In this document: in pieces, positions 28,046 through 37,553 of the stretch
Position numbering within the stretch: position 1 is the stretch's first letter
Layout of the letters: each line of letters opens with the position of its first letter
Assembly (NCBI RefSeq): GCF_003205205.1
Contig: NZ_QJRL01000008.1
Span: 124,001-188,000, forward strand
Reading direction: 5' to 3'
Length of the DNA stretch: 64,000 nucleotides
From: Pseudomonas sp. LB-090624
Lineage (GTDB): Bacteria; Pseudomonadota; Gammaproteobacteria; Pseudomonadales; Pseudomonadaceae
Translations under genes and position numbers: made by a program
Notes under the pieces: generated by a model
The model's input: the letters and a program-made list of their open reading frames with translations, nothing else
Told to the model about the DNA's origin: nothing
Databases searched by the model: none

Positions 28046-29110
28046 ATGCCCGCAATCAGACACCTCTGCACGGCCTTCGCCATGCTCGCTTTCGCCGGTC
28101 AGGCGTATGCCGCGCCCAGCTGCACCTGGGATAGCACAGCCGGCCCGCTGAGTTACTACATAGACCTTGGCGCGCCGTGGGTAGCCCGGGACGCCCCCAT
28201 CGGCACCCTCATCGGCACGGTGCAAACGTTCGCCACACCCGAGGTGACCGAGCGTAAAATCCGCTGCATCAATGACGGCACCGGCACATTAACCTTCCAG
28301 GCGTCGCCCACCGGCGCCCTGTACCCTGGGCCCCTGCCTCAGGTAGGTCCCTGGGACGTCAATGGCAAGGTGATCGAAACCGGGATAAAGGGGGTAGGCC
28401 TGTATATCCGCTTGGGCTTCCCTTTCAACGGAGGTGGTAGCAATTCATTCACACCGACAGATGACGTCGCTATCCCCTATACGGGTGAGAATAACCGGTA
28501 CTCAGGCGTAACCCCCCTGCAGATCAAAGAACTTTACAGCACCATGGCGCTGATCAAGACCGGACCGATCCCTACCGGGCGGCAATTCTTCAGGGGCCAG
28601 ATGGTCCGTAGCCAAATAAGCTTTCTTGGCGATGCACTGAACATTCATGTCAGCGGCGTAGTGCAGCAAGCACAATGCACCCTGTTGGCGAACCCGGTCA
28701 GCGCCGACCCGGTGCAACTGGGAACCTATACCCTCGCAGATTTCACGGGGCCCGGCAGCTACACCGATGCGAAGGACTTCTACGTCACCCTCAGCGATTG
28801 CAGAGACGACCCAGCCGGCGGTATCGCCAGCGCCTATATTCGCCTGGAAGGGGCAAAAGGGTCGGTGCCCTTGGAGCCAGTACAGGGCGTGTTCAGCCTG
28901 GACAACAAGCCGGGTAGCGCAACGGGTATAGGCATCCAGCTACTGCGTAGTACCGGTAGCCCGATGCCCCTTCAGCAGGATGAAGCGGTCACGCCACTGG
29001 TTGTCGACAAGACCGTGTTGCATTTCAAGGCGCGCTACTATCAGACAGCGCCAACGGTGACCGCAGGGTCGGCCAACGGGGCGCTGGACTTCACCATGAC
29101 CTACCGATAA
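28046..29110 (+). CDS. two-domain fimbrial tip adhesin
   Basis: A 354-residue protein with a signal peptide (MPAIRHLCTAFAMLAFAGQAYA). The length and layout match FimH-like tip adhesins: a receptor-binding N-terminal domain (residues about 24-205, with Cys pairs starting SCTWD and IRCINDGTGT), then a pilin domain (about 210-354) beginning with a Cys (QCTLLANPVSADPVQLGTYT). The pilin domain contains GIGIQLLRSTG and ends in the strand GALDFTMTYR, the usual subunit C-terminus. It lies 42 bp after the usher, in the position of the adhesin in most fimbrial operons. The receptor cannot be predicted from sequence. Confidence 0.87.
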   Translation: MPAIRHLCTAFAMLAFAGQAYAAPSCTWDSTAGPLSYYIDLGAPWVARDAPIGTLIGTVQTFATPEVTERKIRCINDGTGTLTFQASPTGALYPGPLPQVGPWDVNGKVIETGIKGVGLYIRLGFPFNGGGSNSFTPTDDVAIPYTGENNRYSGVTPLQIKELYSTMALIKTGPIPTGRQFFRGQMVRSQISFLGDALNIHVSGVVQQAQCTLLANPVSADPVQLGTYTLADFTGPGSYTDAKDFYVTLSDCRDDPAGGIASAYIRLEGAKGSVPLEPVQGVFSLDNKPGSATGIGIQLLRSTGSPMPLQQDEAVTPLVVDKTVLHFKARYYQTAPTVTAGSANGALDFTMTYR

Positions 29111-29120
29111 ATGACCTTGC

Positions 29121-29141
29121 GTGGGCACCGGAAGTGCCCAC
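29121..29141. terminator. hairpin between convergent adhesin and NEL genes
   Basis: GTGGGCAC, loop CGGAA and GTGCCCAC form a perfect 8-bp stem 10 bp after the adhesin stop. No T-run follows on either strand, so termination strength is uncertain; its position between convergent genes supports a terminator role. Confidence 0.45.
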
Positions 29142-29177
29142 CATGACGAAAGAACATCGGTAACCCGCGCCTCCCAG

Positions 29178-32100
29178 TCAACTTGCAGAGGTACCCGATG
29201 GCTGGGGTAGCTTGGCATCGTCAGTACCACGGGGGGCGTCATTTGCCTCCAGCATTGGCACGGTCAACTCCCGCATCAGCTGACGCCGTGCAGCCTCACG
29301 CTCGTCTCGAACGCGGTTCATCGCTTCCAAGCGCTCACCGTCCAAAAAGCTCCGCTCATCCATCAGCGCCGCCAGGCGGTTGTGGAAAGGCGCATCAAGC
29401 GCATCAAGCTGCTCCCCATGCGTGCGCTGTAGATAGCGCTGCCAGAAGGCTCTCTCCACCATCGAGGCCGCAACGCTTACTGAGGATTCAGCTTCCTGGA
29501 CCTGCGCCAGTGCAGCCGCCGTTCGTCGCTCGTCTACACCTGAAATCTCACCAAACAGCATGTCGCTGGGTTGCGCAGGCAGATCCAGTGCATCACGCAA
29601 TGACAGTCGATAGGCTAGACCCACCTCAACTTCGTCCGGGTTACCGCCTGCCTCACGCCTGGCTCGGATATCTTCTAATGCTATGCGATCAACCTGATCC
29701 AGGCGCCACAGCTGTCTTCCCAAGTGCAACAAACCATCCGCCTGATGGTCAGAACTCTGCTGCGCCTGCCATACCAACATACGCACCTCCAGATTACTGA
29801 AGCACAGCGCCGCATCGTCCTGGCAATTGACTTCAGTCACCCCGGAGAACACCTCCTCCCGCAAGCTGGACCATTCAGCCACAGCCTCAACCATCGTACA
29901 TACACGGTCAGCCAATGCCCGCGGTGCTCGATGAAACTCCGCTGAGCGTAAAAGTGTCGCGAGCATCGCCAAGAATTCACTGGCACCAGGGTCACTTTGC
30001 AAACTGTCCCACCTCAGCGAGAACTCGCCGCGTCGTGCCCTTTGACAAGCATCCAGCCATTGCCGCCTTGAGTCCGACGGTTCAACCGTAAACGCCTCTC
30101 CCATTGCACTTACCGGTCCCTGCGAAGCGTCCCAGCGCTGAGACTCCACCTCGGTCAACGGGTTTCCTCTTATCAAAATGCTGCGCCGAACCCAGCCGGG
30201 AGCCAGGTAGAACGCTTCGGGTATCGCAGTTATTTGGTTATCACGAAAATCAGCGAGCAACAGATCCGGACGACTCACCAGCGCATTCGGAAAATCGCTG
30301 ATGCCCGTACTGCGCATATGCAAATGGCGCAACCGGCTCAAGCCACTGACAGAAAAAACACGCCCCAATGGATTGAAAGACAAGTTGACATACCCTAACG
30401 ATTCGCAGCACGACAAAATCGTCGCCTGCCCCGCATCCAAGGTAATCTGGTTACGAAACAAGTCCAGGCTACGCAAAGACCTTATCTGCATGAGAGAAGG
30501 AGGCAACCGGGTCAATTGGTTGCCAGGCAGCTCTAATGTTCGCAGATTCGGGAATGCCTGTATAAAGCGCTCTGGCAACGAAGTCAGCCCCAGCTCGAAT
30601 AACGCCAACTCGGTGAGGTGACTGAAACTGACCCCCTCGGGGAGTTCAGGGATTGTTGGCAAGGACAAATTGAAAACACTCCACCGGTAGTTCTGCTCCT
30701 GCCCCGTCGCAGATCTTGAGAAGGAAAGACGTCGCTGCCAGCACGCTCTCAACGCCTCCCTGAACTCTTGCCTGGCGTTGCGCTCAGCCCCCAACGGGGC
30801 TTGCATCTGCCACTGGTAGAGCTCTGTGCCCAATAACTGCAACTCCCTCCCCAGCCTGGCAAGCTCTGCTTCAAGATTTAGACCCGATGCCTGGATGTCC
30901 GCTATCCAGGCATCAGCCTGCGCCGCTGAGAACGAGGGGTATATGGCACGAACCATGGCGATCAACGCTTGCGGCCTTCGTCCTTGCGAGCTCCCTGCAG
31001 CTCCACGCCCACTCAGCGGGTAACCCATACGTCCATCGCTCAACCGACGAACAGGCTTGAACCAGGCATTGGCATCGTGCTGTGGTGCAAACAGGTTCTC
31101 GACTTCCTGCCGCCGCAGTTGAATCTGCCTGCCTAACAAAACCCGAAGATGGTGTGCGCAGGGGTCTGCGATACCCAGTTGCTGCCGCTGCTCTACGCTA
31201 TAAGCAGCGGACATGGTTTCGAATAACTCTCCGGGAGTGCCTACGGCATTACCCTGGTCATCCAGCAACTGGAACTTCCCGGCACGGTGAAGCAAGCCTC
31301 GTGGCTGGCTGCCCAGTTCACCCTCCGTCAAGACGATATCGGCACCACTGCCGGTGTCGAGCAAGCGCCAGCGAATCCCTGCTGCAGGGTTGGGTAGGTG
31401 TTTCAACATCGCCACCGCAACGCGTGCTGTATCCGCGTTCTGGGGAGACTCGATCAGGAATGCTTCAATCACTCGCGCAACGCGAATACGCTGCACGCTA
31501 AGCCGCGCAGCCTCGGACAGTCGCAAAGCAATGCGGGTGCCGCTCTCGACCAATCGTTGGTCGGCCACGCTGGCAGCACGCAACAGCCCCCTTGCTGCAG
31601 CCCCGTGCAAACTTGTGAACGCCCGGCGAAGAAACGCCACGCCCGGTGAGTCTCTCTCTTGCGCACCGTCGTACAAGCGCTGGAACAATTCACGACGGCG
31701 AACCGAAATCCGATCGGCCAAGTCAGCACCATGGAGTGTGGTGCTTTCCAACAAGCGCTGTGCCTGCTCCACCAGCACCTGATCGGCTACCTGGGCACCC
31801 TCCCGCAGATCACGAATGGCGCCCTGAATCCGCTGGTCGATCTTGATGCGCAATACCGTGTCCATGAGCTCAGGATCTACCCGTTGACCATAGACATGCA
31901 CAGCGCGTAGGTGATCCGCGCTCATACCATCCGCCGCCAAGGCATGTGCTATGTGTTCATCCTCCAGTGTTTGGGCATCACCTCCCAAACGTCGGAACAT
32001 CGCAAAGGTATCGTCCCATTGAGCAGGCTGCTCACTCCACAAGCGCCAGGCACCGGCGCCGTTGTGGCACAACAACGGTGCGTGTCCATGCTGCGCAACC

Positions 32101-33755
32101 AACTTCCACTCACCCGTCGACGCCTGCTGCGCAACAGCGTAGAACCCATCATCCAGCTTGATCCATGCATGCTCCCCTACGCGGTAGATCCCCTGACTAT
32201 CGCGAACCGCCCCTACACCAGGCGCCGCGCGACGAAACGACGACAGGTCCTGGTTCCACAGTTTGACAGTACCGTCTTCAAGGTGGGCAGGCACCAGTTC
32301 GTCTACCACTGTTGCCCCTTGCCATAGACGCCGCGTCAACAAGAGACCCGCCGATGTCACCGCAGCCGCTGCAACATCGCCCCCTACATTGATCAGGTGA
32401 CGTAGGGCCTCGTTATCATCACCCTCGCGCCAGGCTTCCATGCCATGGTAAACCTCACCCAGCAACTTCCACGCCGTAACCGCGAGCAACCCCGCACCAA
32501 TGATGGGTACGAACAGCCCCGCCAAATTCAGCAGTGTCCACCCCTCTGCAGCCAGGCGCCGGTTATGCGCAACTTCTACCTCCCGGTCCAGTTTCGCTAC
32601 AGGGACAGCGATCATGGCCGCGTCATCTTTGATCTGCTCAATACGTGCCATCGCCAGTGTGTTGAACAACGGCATTCGGTACGGCTCGAGCTCTTCATCC
32701 AGATCGTAATTGGCCGTCATCACCAGGTCTGAATAGGCCGGAATGATCTCGCCGTAGAAGGCTTGGCTATCGCGCCTGCGCACAAAGCGACTGAAGAACT
32801 GTTGATAGCCAGGGTCGCGCAACCGTCGGCCCAAGGCATTCGCGAATTTGCGCAAACTCGCGAATGCACACCAGGCACCGTGGTCATCGCCCGGGATATG
32901 CACCAGCACCCGCTTTATCGTATTGCGAATCAGGCCTTCATCCATAACCGCAAGCACCACGACCTGCTGTATCGTGAAGCCCAACAGTTGGAGACGGTTA
33001 GCGACGACAAGATCACCCTTCAGTCGCCCCAGCGTGTTGTCGGTACAAAGGCTTACGATGAGTTGAAGCTCGGCCTGCGTCAGTTGTCCTTTCAGCTTGG
33101 CCTGGTAAGCGTCGACCAATAGCGCCTCTCGATGAGCCTCTGCCAATAACCGTGGAGCACCTGCCAGATCGTCGAAACTGGCAGTGGGCTGAAGCACTTC
33201 GTCCAGATGACGCTGGTATTGCCCGCCAAGATCTATCTGACGGCAGAACCGTGCAAACTGGTCGGCACTGGGGGGCGTAACACTCCCCTGTCGACGGTTC
33301 TGCAAGCGGTTTCCCCTGGGCTGGGCACCCTCCCGGGTTCTATCCGAAGAACACTCTGCCTCAGTGAAATTTCGCAGGGCTGCCTCCACAAGTGGTATCG
33401 GCTCATACTCCACCTCTGTAAGGTGCGCGCCTACGGGTACCGTATTGATCACCACTTGCCGATTGCCAACCAGCATTTCCCAGCGGCGTACCTGATACTC
33501 ATGCCCGAACTGCACCAGCATCTGCGACTCCAGAAGCGAGGTTGCAAACGTGTCGATCCCTTGGATGCGTGCCATTAACCTGGACAGGTTACGGCGCGTC
33601 TCCAGGCTGCGCTGCATCGCCCTGCCCAGCTGCTGCAGTTCCTGCTGTGACGCTGCCTTCAGCCAGTCTGGCAGGCGCTTGGCAATGAGGTTGTCTTGGT
33701 AAGCTTGCGCTAGAACAAGGGGGTCAGGAGCAGTCGTTGCTTGATCTGTCTGCAT
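29178..33755 (-). CDS. LRR protein with NEL-type E3 ubiquitin ligase domain, 1525 aa
   Basis: The C-terminus contains the NEL (IpaH/SspH/SlrP) ligase signature: VNCQDDAALCFSNLEVRML corresponds to the C-E-D-R-V-A-L...N-L region of IpaH, so Cys1311 (codon 29823-29825) is the predicted catalytic cysteine that accepts ubiquitin from E2. Leucine-rich repeats precede it (about 1045-1200; LTELALFELGLTSLPERF, LRTLELPGNQLTRLPP). The large N-terminal part (about 1-1000) is the domain found in long Pseudomonas NEL proteins. It is mostly helical, with a hydrophobic segment (LNLAGLFVPIIGAGLLAVTAW) near residue 410. The substrate would be host protein inside a eukaryotic cell. No type III secretion gene is present in the window, and there is no signal peptide, so the export route is unknown. 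It stands alone between convergent and unrelated genes. Confidence 0.9.
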   Translation of the reverse strand: MQTDQATTAPDPLVLAQAYQDNLIAKRLPDWLKAASQQELQQLGRAMQRSLETRRNLSRLMARIQGIDTFATSLLESQMLVQFGHEYQVRRWEMLVGNRQVVINTVPVGAHLTEVEYEPIPLVEAALRNFTEAECSSDRTREGAQPRGNRLQNRRQGSVTPPSADQFARFCRQIDLGGQYQRHLDEVLQPTASFDDLAGAPRLLAEAHREALLVDAYQAKLKGQLTQAELQLIVSLCTDNTLGRLKGDLVVANRLQLLGFTIQQVVVLAVMDEGLIRNTIKRVLVHIPGDDHGAWCAFASLRKFANALGRRLRDPGYQQFFSRFVRRRDSQAFYGEIIPAYSDLVMTANYDLDEELEPYRMPLFNTLAMARIEQIKDDAAMIAVPVAKLDREVEVAHNRRLAAEGWTLLNLAGLFVPIIGAGLLAVTAWKLLGEVYHGMEAWREGDDNEALRHLINVGGDVAAAAVTSAGLLLTRRLWQGATVVDELVPAHLEDGTVKLWNQDLSSFRRAAPGVGAVRDSQGIYRVGEHAWIKLDDGFYAVAQQASTGEWKLVAQHGHAPLLCHNGAGAWRLWSEQPAQWDDTFAMFRRLGGDAQTLEDEHIAHALAADGMSADHLRAVHVYGQRVDPELMDTVLRIKIDQRIQGAIRDLREGAQVADQVLVEQAQRLLESTTLHGADLADRISVRRRELFQRLYDGAQERDSPGVAFLRRAFTSLHGAAARGLLRAASVADQRLVESGTRIALRLSEAARLSVQRIRVARVIEAFLIESPQNADTARVAVAMLKHLPNPAAGIRWRLLDTGSGADIVLTEGELGSQPRGLLHRAGKFQLLDDQGNAVGTPGELFETMSAAYSVEQRQQLGIADPCAHHLRVLLGRQIQLRRQEVENLFAPQHDANAWFKPVRRLSDGRMGYPLSGRGAAGSSQGRRPQALIAMVRAIYPSFSAAQADAWIADIQASGLNLEAELARLGRELQLLGTELYQWQMQAPLGAERNARQEFREALRACWQRRLSFSRSATGQEQNYRWSVFNLSLPTIPELPEGVSFSHLTELALFELGLTSLPERFIQAFPNLRTLELPGNQLTRLPPSLMQIRSLRSLDLFRNQITLDAGQATILSCCESLGYVNLSFNPLGRVFSVSGLSRLRHLHMRSTGISDFPNALVSRPDLLLADFRDNQITAIPEAFYLAPGWVRRSILIRGNPLTEVESQRWDASQGPVSAMGEAFTVEPSDSRRQWLDACQRARRGEFSLRWDSLQSDPGASEFLAMLATLLRSAEFHRAPRALADRVCTMVEAVAEWSSLREEVFSGVTEVNCQDDAALCFSNLEVRMLVWQAQQSSDHQADGLLHLGRQLWRLDQVDRIALEDIRARREAGGNPDEVEVGLAYRLSLRDALDLPAQPSDMLFGEISGVDERRTAAALAQVQEAESSVSVAASMVERAFWQRYLQRTHGEQLDALDAPFHNRLAALMDERSFLDGERLEAMNRVRDEREAARRQLMRELTVPMLEANDAPRGTDDAKLPQPSGTSAS

Positions 33756-33899
33756 GGCATAAGCCCGATGGATGATTGGGCAATCAACCTATCGAGGCCC
33801 AGAGATCAGAAGCTCTAAACATGTAATACCTGTTTGAGCCCTTCTGCCGCGCGCATGACTCAAGCACTTGGCTGCAACGGGCACAGGCATCTGAATCGC

Positions 33900-35402
33900 T
33901 CAGTCGCGGCTTGCCGATTGATCGGGCATCGCGAACAGTAGTGCTCGCGAATCGCCTTTGCTGATCGCAGCCAGGCTGATCCAGTTCCGCATCATCGTAC
34001 GTTCGATCTCCGTCACAGGGCCGCTGGTGACCCACCAGACTCTTTTGTAACGGTGCTCCAGTGTTCGCGGGTCATTGACCACCCGTTGTGCAACGCGCGG
34101 ATACAATGCAGTGGCAGGATCGGTGTAGTAAGGTTTGTAGACCAGCGGTGGGGTACCAGTCTTGTTGTAGAAATCAATGGTCAATGACCAGACTCTGTCA
34201 TCGGCGAGCAGTGCATCACCTTGCAGCCATCGTGAGTTGACCTGAGCCATGACAGCGTCGAGCCGGTTGTCGACCCATTCACCGCCGCCCCGCAGATTAA
34301 ATTGCCGACAGTATAGATTTACCATGCCTGTCGCTTCGAAGAACACGCAAAGAACCAGTAACAGCACACGCCAGCTCTGACGGAGTTCAGCCAGTGCACT
34401 GGCCAGCAGAATGGGTAAGCCCAGCAAGGCAAACAGCAGATAACGCTCCATGAACAATGGTTTCACCGAGGACACCAACCAGGTCACCAACACCGGGATG
34501 AAACAGTAGATGACGAGCATTGATCCGGGTCGGGACAATGCGCGGTCCCGCCACCAGAGGCGCGTTGCGCTAGCAAGCAGAATCAACGTAAAGGCCATCG
34601 CCAGCAAACTGGCGCCTGCCATGTCCGTGTCTAACGCGAATGCTCGCAAAAAAGCAAGCGGCACCGTCATCGGTGTCGCTGTGGCTATCCACGCTATCAG
34701 ATTGGGGCGACCGATCTGCTCGATCAATGTGGGTAGCCAGGGCAGAAAGGCCAATGCAATCCCCACGTTGTAGATCCACCAAGGCCTGGACCAGATGAGC
34801 AATCGCCCGTTCTGCCCCCTGGCCAACAGTACATACAACCAAAAGGACAATGCACACAGTACCGCAAAGTAGTGTGTGTACAATCCCGCGACCATCAACA
34901 GGCTATACGCGAGCAAGTATCGATGCCGCTGCCGCTGCCCCCAAAGCAGTAGCGCATATAGGGCCGAAAGCATGAGCAAGCCGAGTAGCGAGTACATGCG
35001 GATTTCCTGGCTGTAGTAGACCCCAATAGGGAAAACCGCCAAGAGCAAACCCGCCTTTGCACAAGTACGCCAGCAAGCAAACTGATGTGCGATCCGCATC
35101 CCCATGGCGACAGTGGCAACACCTGTCACAGCACTCAGACTACGAACGGCCACAACACCATCACCAAAACAGTCCATCCAGACATGCAATATCAGGTAGT
35201 ACAAAGGGGGATGCACATCGCGCGCGGTAAACAGGATGACTTGCGTTGGGGACATTCTGGACAGCCACACACTGTAGGCTTCATCGAACCAGACGACCTG
35301 CAGTTCAATCTGGTAAAGCCTGACCGCGAGCGCAAGGAGCAAAATGCAAACGACTGCTAACGCGTGGGTAATGGATTTACGCTCGATTTCTAGGCGTATC
35401 AT
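33900..35402 (-). CDS. GT39-type membrane glycosyltransferase (gtrC position)
   Basis: A 500-residue integral membrane protein with about ten hydrophobic helices. Near the N-terminus it has VVWFDEAYSVWLSRM and ARDVHPPLYYLILHVW, the DE and HPP motifs of the ArnT/PMT (GT39, GT-C fold) family; D and E there are expected to bind the lipid-linked sugar donor. It follows gtrB, its ATG (35402) overlapping the gtrB TGA by one base. In gtr operons the third gene encodes the serotype-specific transferase that moves a sugar from undecaprenyl phosphate to O-antigen in the periplasm; that is the inferred role. The donor sugar cannot be read from the sequence. Confidence 0.85.
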   Translation of the reverse strand: MIRLEIERKSITHALAVVCILLLALAVRLYQIELQVVWFDEAYSVWLSRMSPTQVILFTARDVHPPLYYLILHVWMDCFGDGVVAVRSLSAVTGVATVAMGMRIAHQFACWRTCAKAGLLLAVFPIGVYYSQEIRMYSLLGLLMLSALYALLLWGQRQRHRYLLAYSLLMVAGLYTHYFAVLCALSFWLYVLLARGQNGRLLIWSRPWWIYNVGIALAFLPWLPTLIEQIGRPNLIAWIATATPMTVPLAFLRAFALDTDMAGASLLAMAFTLILLASATRLWWRDRALSRPGSMLVIYCFIPVLVTWLVSSVKPLFMERYLLFALLGLPILLASALAELRQSWRVLLLVLCVFFEATGMVNLYCRQFNLRGGGEWVDNRLDAVMAQVNSRWLQGDALLADDRVWSLTIDFYNKTGTPPLVYKPYYTDPATALYPRVAQRVVNDPRTLEHRYKRVWWVTSGPVTEIERTMMRNWISLAAISKGDSRALLFAMPDQSASRD

Positions 35403-36367
35403 CAATCTTCCTTCAAAGGATGACGAGCCTTTTGCGACGTGCGCCCCCCCCCTGCCATACCTTTGACTACATATCGCGGCCGGTGCTTGGACTCCATATA
35501 AATACGCCCAATGTACTCGCCCAATACACCGATGCCGATCAATTGCACACCACCCAGAAACAAGATGGCTGTCATCAGCGAGGGATATCCCGGCACCGGG
35601 TTACCGAAGAGCCATTTGTCGATAACCTGCCAGGCCGCTGAAGCCAGCGCGAGCAAGGCGATGGTGCCTCCCACGTACGTCCAGATTCGCAAGGGCACGG
35701 TACTGAAGGAGGTGATCCCGTCCAGAGCCAGATTCCACAGTTTCCAACCGTTGAAACGGCTTCTTCCTGCCGTTCGCGAAGAACGCTCGTACTCGACCAC
35801 TGCGGTCCTGAACCCTGGCCATGACAGCATGCCTTTCATGAAAAGTTGCTGTTCGGGCATCGACTTGATTACGTCCACGACTTGACGGTCAAGCAAGCGG
35901 AAGTCACCGACATTCTCCTCGATACGAATCTGCGATATGCGATTCAACAGGAAGTAGAAAATCGCCGCCGTATATTGCTTCCAGTAACTGTCACATGAGC
36001 GATCACGGCGTTTGGCAAGTACGACATCGAAACCCGCCCGCCATTGTTTTATCAGCTGTGGAATGACCTCGATCGGGTCCTGCAGGTCGACGTCGATTGG
36101 AATGACGGCATCGCCGCTGGCCTGATCCAGCCCGGCGAACAACGCGGCCTCCTTGCCGAAGTTACGTGACAGGTCAATCAGCGCAACATCGGGGTCCCCT
36201 GCGATCAGTTGGCGAATCTGCCGTTCAGTTCCATCCTGGCTGCCGTCATTGATGAAAATCAGTTCGACCTGATCAGCCTCATTGGCAAGCGCCCGGCGCA
36301 CCGCGTCATAGAACGGCCTGATCGCCTTCTCTTCATTGAACACCGGCACGATCAGCGAAATATGCAT
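35402..36367 (-). CDS. gtrB: GtrB-type undecaprenyl-phosphate glycosyltransferase (GT2)
   Basis: A 321-residue protein. The GT-A domain starts directly with [15 protein letters not shown], contains [10 protein letters not shown], the [12 protein letters not shown] loop and the metal-binding DVDLQDP (D-x-D), and is followed by two C-terminal membrane helices ([43 protein letters not shown]). This is the layout of GtrB/DPMS-like enzymes, which transfer glucose (or a related sugar) from UDP-sugar to undecaprenyl phosphate on the cytoplasmic face. The ATG at 36367 is chosen because it precedes the family N-terminus; it overlaps the end of gtrA by 16 bases. Confidence 0.92.
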   Translation of the reverse strand: MHISLIVPVFNEEKAIRPFYDAVRRALANEADQVELIFINDGSQDGTERQIRQLIAGDPDVALIDLSRNFGKEAALFAGLDQASGDAVIPIDVDLQDPIEVIPQLIKQWRAGFDVVLAKRRDRSCDSYWKQYTAAIFYFLLNRISQIRIEENVGDFRLLDRQVVDVIKSMPEQQLFMKGMLSWPGFRTAVVEYERSSRTAGRSRFNGWKLWNLALDGITSFSTVPLRIWTYVGGTIALLALASAAWQVIDKWLFGNPVPGYPSLMTAILFLGGVQLIGIGVLGEYIGRIYMESKHRPRYVVKGMAGGGRTSQKARHPLKED

Positions 36368-36720
36368 CCGCGCTTCTCGATGAAGACCCAACGCGAGAAC
36401 AAGAAGCCCAGCACCAAGCTGAGCAAAGAGAACAGCGTTACCGTGAACATTGGCTGCCAATCCAAACGGTCGCCGAGATAGCCCAATGCCACGGCGAGGC
36501 TGCCCATCCCACCCACGAACCTCAGGTAGCGTGGCAGAGACACGGAGGCCTTGAAGGTGAACCTCGCATTGGCCAGAAACGAAAATGACAGCGCCATGAT
36601 GAAGGCGACCAGATTGCTCACAGCCTGATGGTTGCCAGTCATCAGCATCGCGATGAATACTGCAACATGGATGGCAGTGTTGAAGACGCCCACAAGCACG
36701 TACTTGAAGAACGCAGCCAT
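36352..36720 (-). CDS. gtrA: GtrA-family flippase-like membrane protein
   Basis: A 122-residue protein with four hydrophobic helices. It shows the family pattern: [19 protein letters not shown] at the start, a second helix [22 protein letters not shown], and two C-terminal helices. GtrA proteins are thought to flip the undecaprenyl-phosphate sugar made by GtrB. It is the first gene of the gtrA-gtrB-GT39 operon. An upstream tRNA-Gly fragment (36940-36957) places the operon next to a classic integration site; gtr operons are often carried by prophages and islands. Confidence 0.9.
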   Translation of the reverse strand: MAAFFKYVLVGVFNTAIHVAVFIAMLMTGNHQAVSNLVAFIMALSFSFLANARFTFKASVSLPRYLRFVGGMGSLAVALGYLGDRLDWQPMFTVTLFSLLSLVLGFLFSRWVFIEKRGCIFR

Positions 36721-36835
36721 GGATCAGACCTTTACGTTTTGACTAAAGGTCAACATAGATAAAGCCAATGAGATGCACCACTGGCAAAAATATCAGTTGA
36801 CGCTGCGGGTCAGCGCGCGATCGAGGGAGCTTCCG

Positions 36836-36957
36836 GGATACCCATGGATCCTGATAGCTTTGACTGAAACGAAAAAAGACGCCGAAGCGTCTTTTTTGAG
36901 CGACTTACAGACTTCCGTGGAACTCTGCACATCGATATTTGGAGCGGGAAACGAGAC
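36836..36957. repeat. left copy of a 122-bp imperfect direct repeat ending in a tRNA-Gly 3' fragment
   Basis: This copy aligns without gaps to 60262-60383, with about 102 of 122 bases identical by hand count. The last 18 bases (TGGAGCGGGAAACGAGAC, 36940-36957) are identical in both and equal the 3' end, including CCA, of tRNA-Gly(GCC) on the minus strand. Here the rest of the tRNA is absent, so this is an attachment-site-like fragment. ICEclc/PAGI-2-type elements are known to integrate into exactly this part of tRNA-Gly genes. Confidence 0.85.
36872..36897. terminator. bidirectional terminator inside the left repeat
   Basis: AAAAAA-GACGC-CGAA-GCGTC-TTTTTT is a perfect, two-way rho-independent terminator. 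It matches the tRNA operon terminator at 60298-60317, except that there one side of the T-tract has decayed. Confidence 0.85.
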
Positions 36958-36970
36958 ACTTACTAAGCAT

Positions 36971-37552
36971 CTATCCCTCTGAAAAGACTAGCTTTTTCAA
37001 GCAAGCACAGTCCTTGTGGATCATCTCCCCCGTCGCACTCGGGCTCACGAAGGCCGGCCTCACCCACACCATGCGATCCTGCAGCCGTCGAATGTGCCCA
37101 CGGCGCAGGTGCCCTCTGGGCGACGCGTGATGACCTCCCATGGACGCAGCACCACTTCGTGGCGCCTCGACCTGAAGCACGCGGTAATTGAAAAAGGGTG
37201 TCTTGCCTTTGGCCTTGCGCTTCATGTTCAGCAGGGCGATACAGGCCAAGGTTCGTTCATAGCCAAGCTCTTCACAGCAATGATCGAACTTTTCGGGCAT
37301 CAGAATTGTGGGCGCGATGTTGAATTTGCGCATCTTGGAACGGGTTGGATCGACCTCCAGCATCCAGTCACTCGCTAATCGCTCCACCAATGTCGCTTCC
37401 TCCGGAATATAGTCCGCCACCTCATTCTGATGCGGAATGAACACCCCACCGATGGGCAGCGTCAAGCGACTCGTGGCGTCTTCCCAATACAATGAGTAAA
37501 CCACCCCACCACTCTGTTCCTCTTTAAGAAATTTCTCGGTGTCAGGTAACAT
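36971..37552 (-). CDS. hypothetical protein, 193 aa, phage-like
   Basis: I cannot name this protein. The ATG at 37552 is preferred over the one at 37585 because GGAG lies nine bases upstream and the stop of the preceding 45-residue gene sits one base before it (TGA-G-ATG), implying translational coupling. The C-terminal part contains SPRGHLRRGHIRRL followed by a V-W-V-R-P strand; similar R-G-H-x-R-x-L...W-V patterns occur in proteins of phages and mobile elements, by general recollection only. The gene ends 14 bp before the tRNA-Gly fragment at 36957, so it may be the edge of an integrated element. It follows tssM on the same strand but shows no link to T6SS. Confidence 0.6.
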   Translation of the reverse strand: MLPDTEKFLKEEQSGGVVYSLYWEDATSRLTLPIGGVFIPHQNEVADYIPEEATLVERLASDWMLEVDPTRSKMRKFNIAPTILMPEKFDHCCEELGYERTLACIALLNMKRKAKGKTPFFNYRVLQVEAPRSGAASMGGHHASPRGHLRRGHIRRLQDRMVWVRPAFVSPSATGEMIHKDCACLKKLVFSEG

Positions 37553-37553
37553 C

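Noticed and set aside
29178..29300. Possible T6SS or RHS delivery of the NEL protein based on closeness
   Set aside because: There is no shared operon, adaptor or PAAR-like sequence; proximity alone does not support it.
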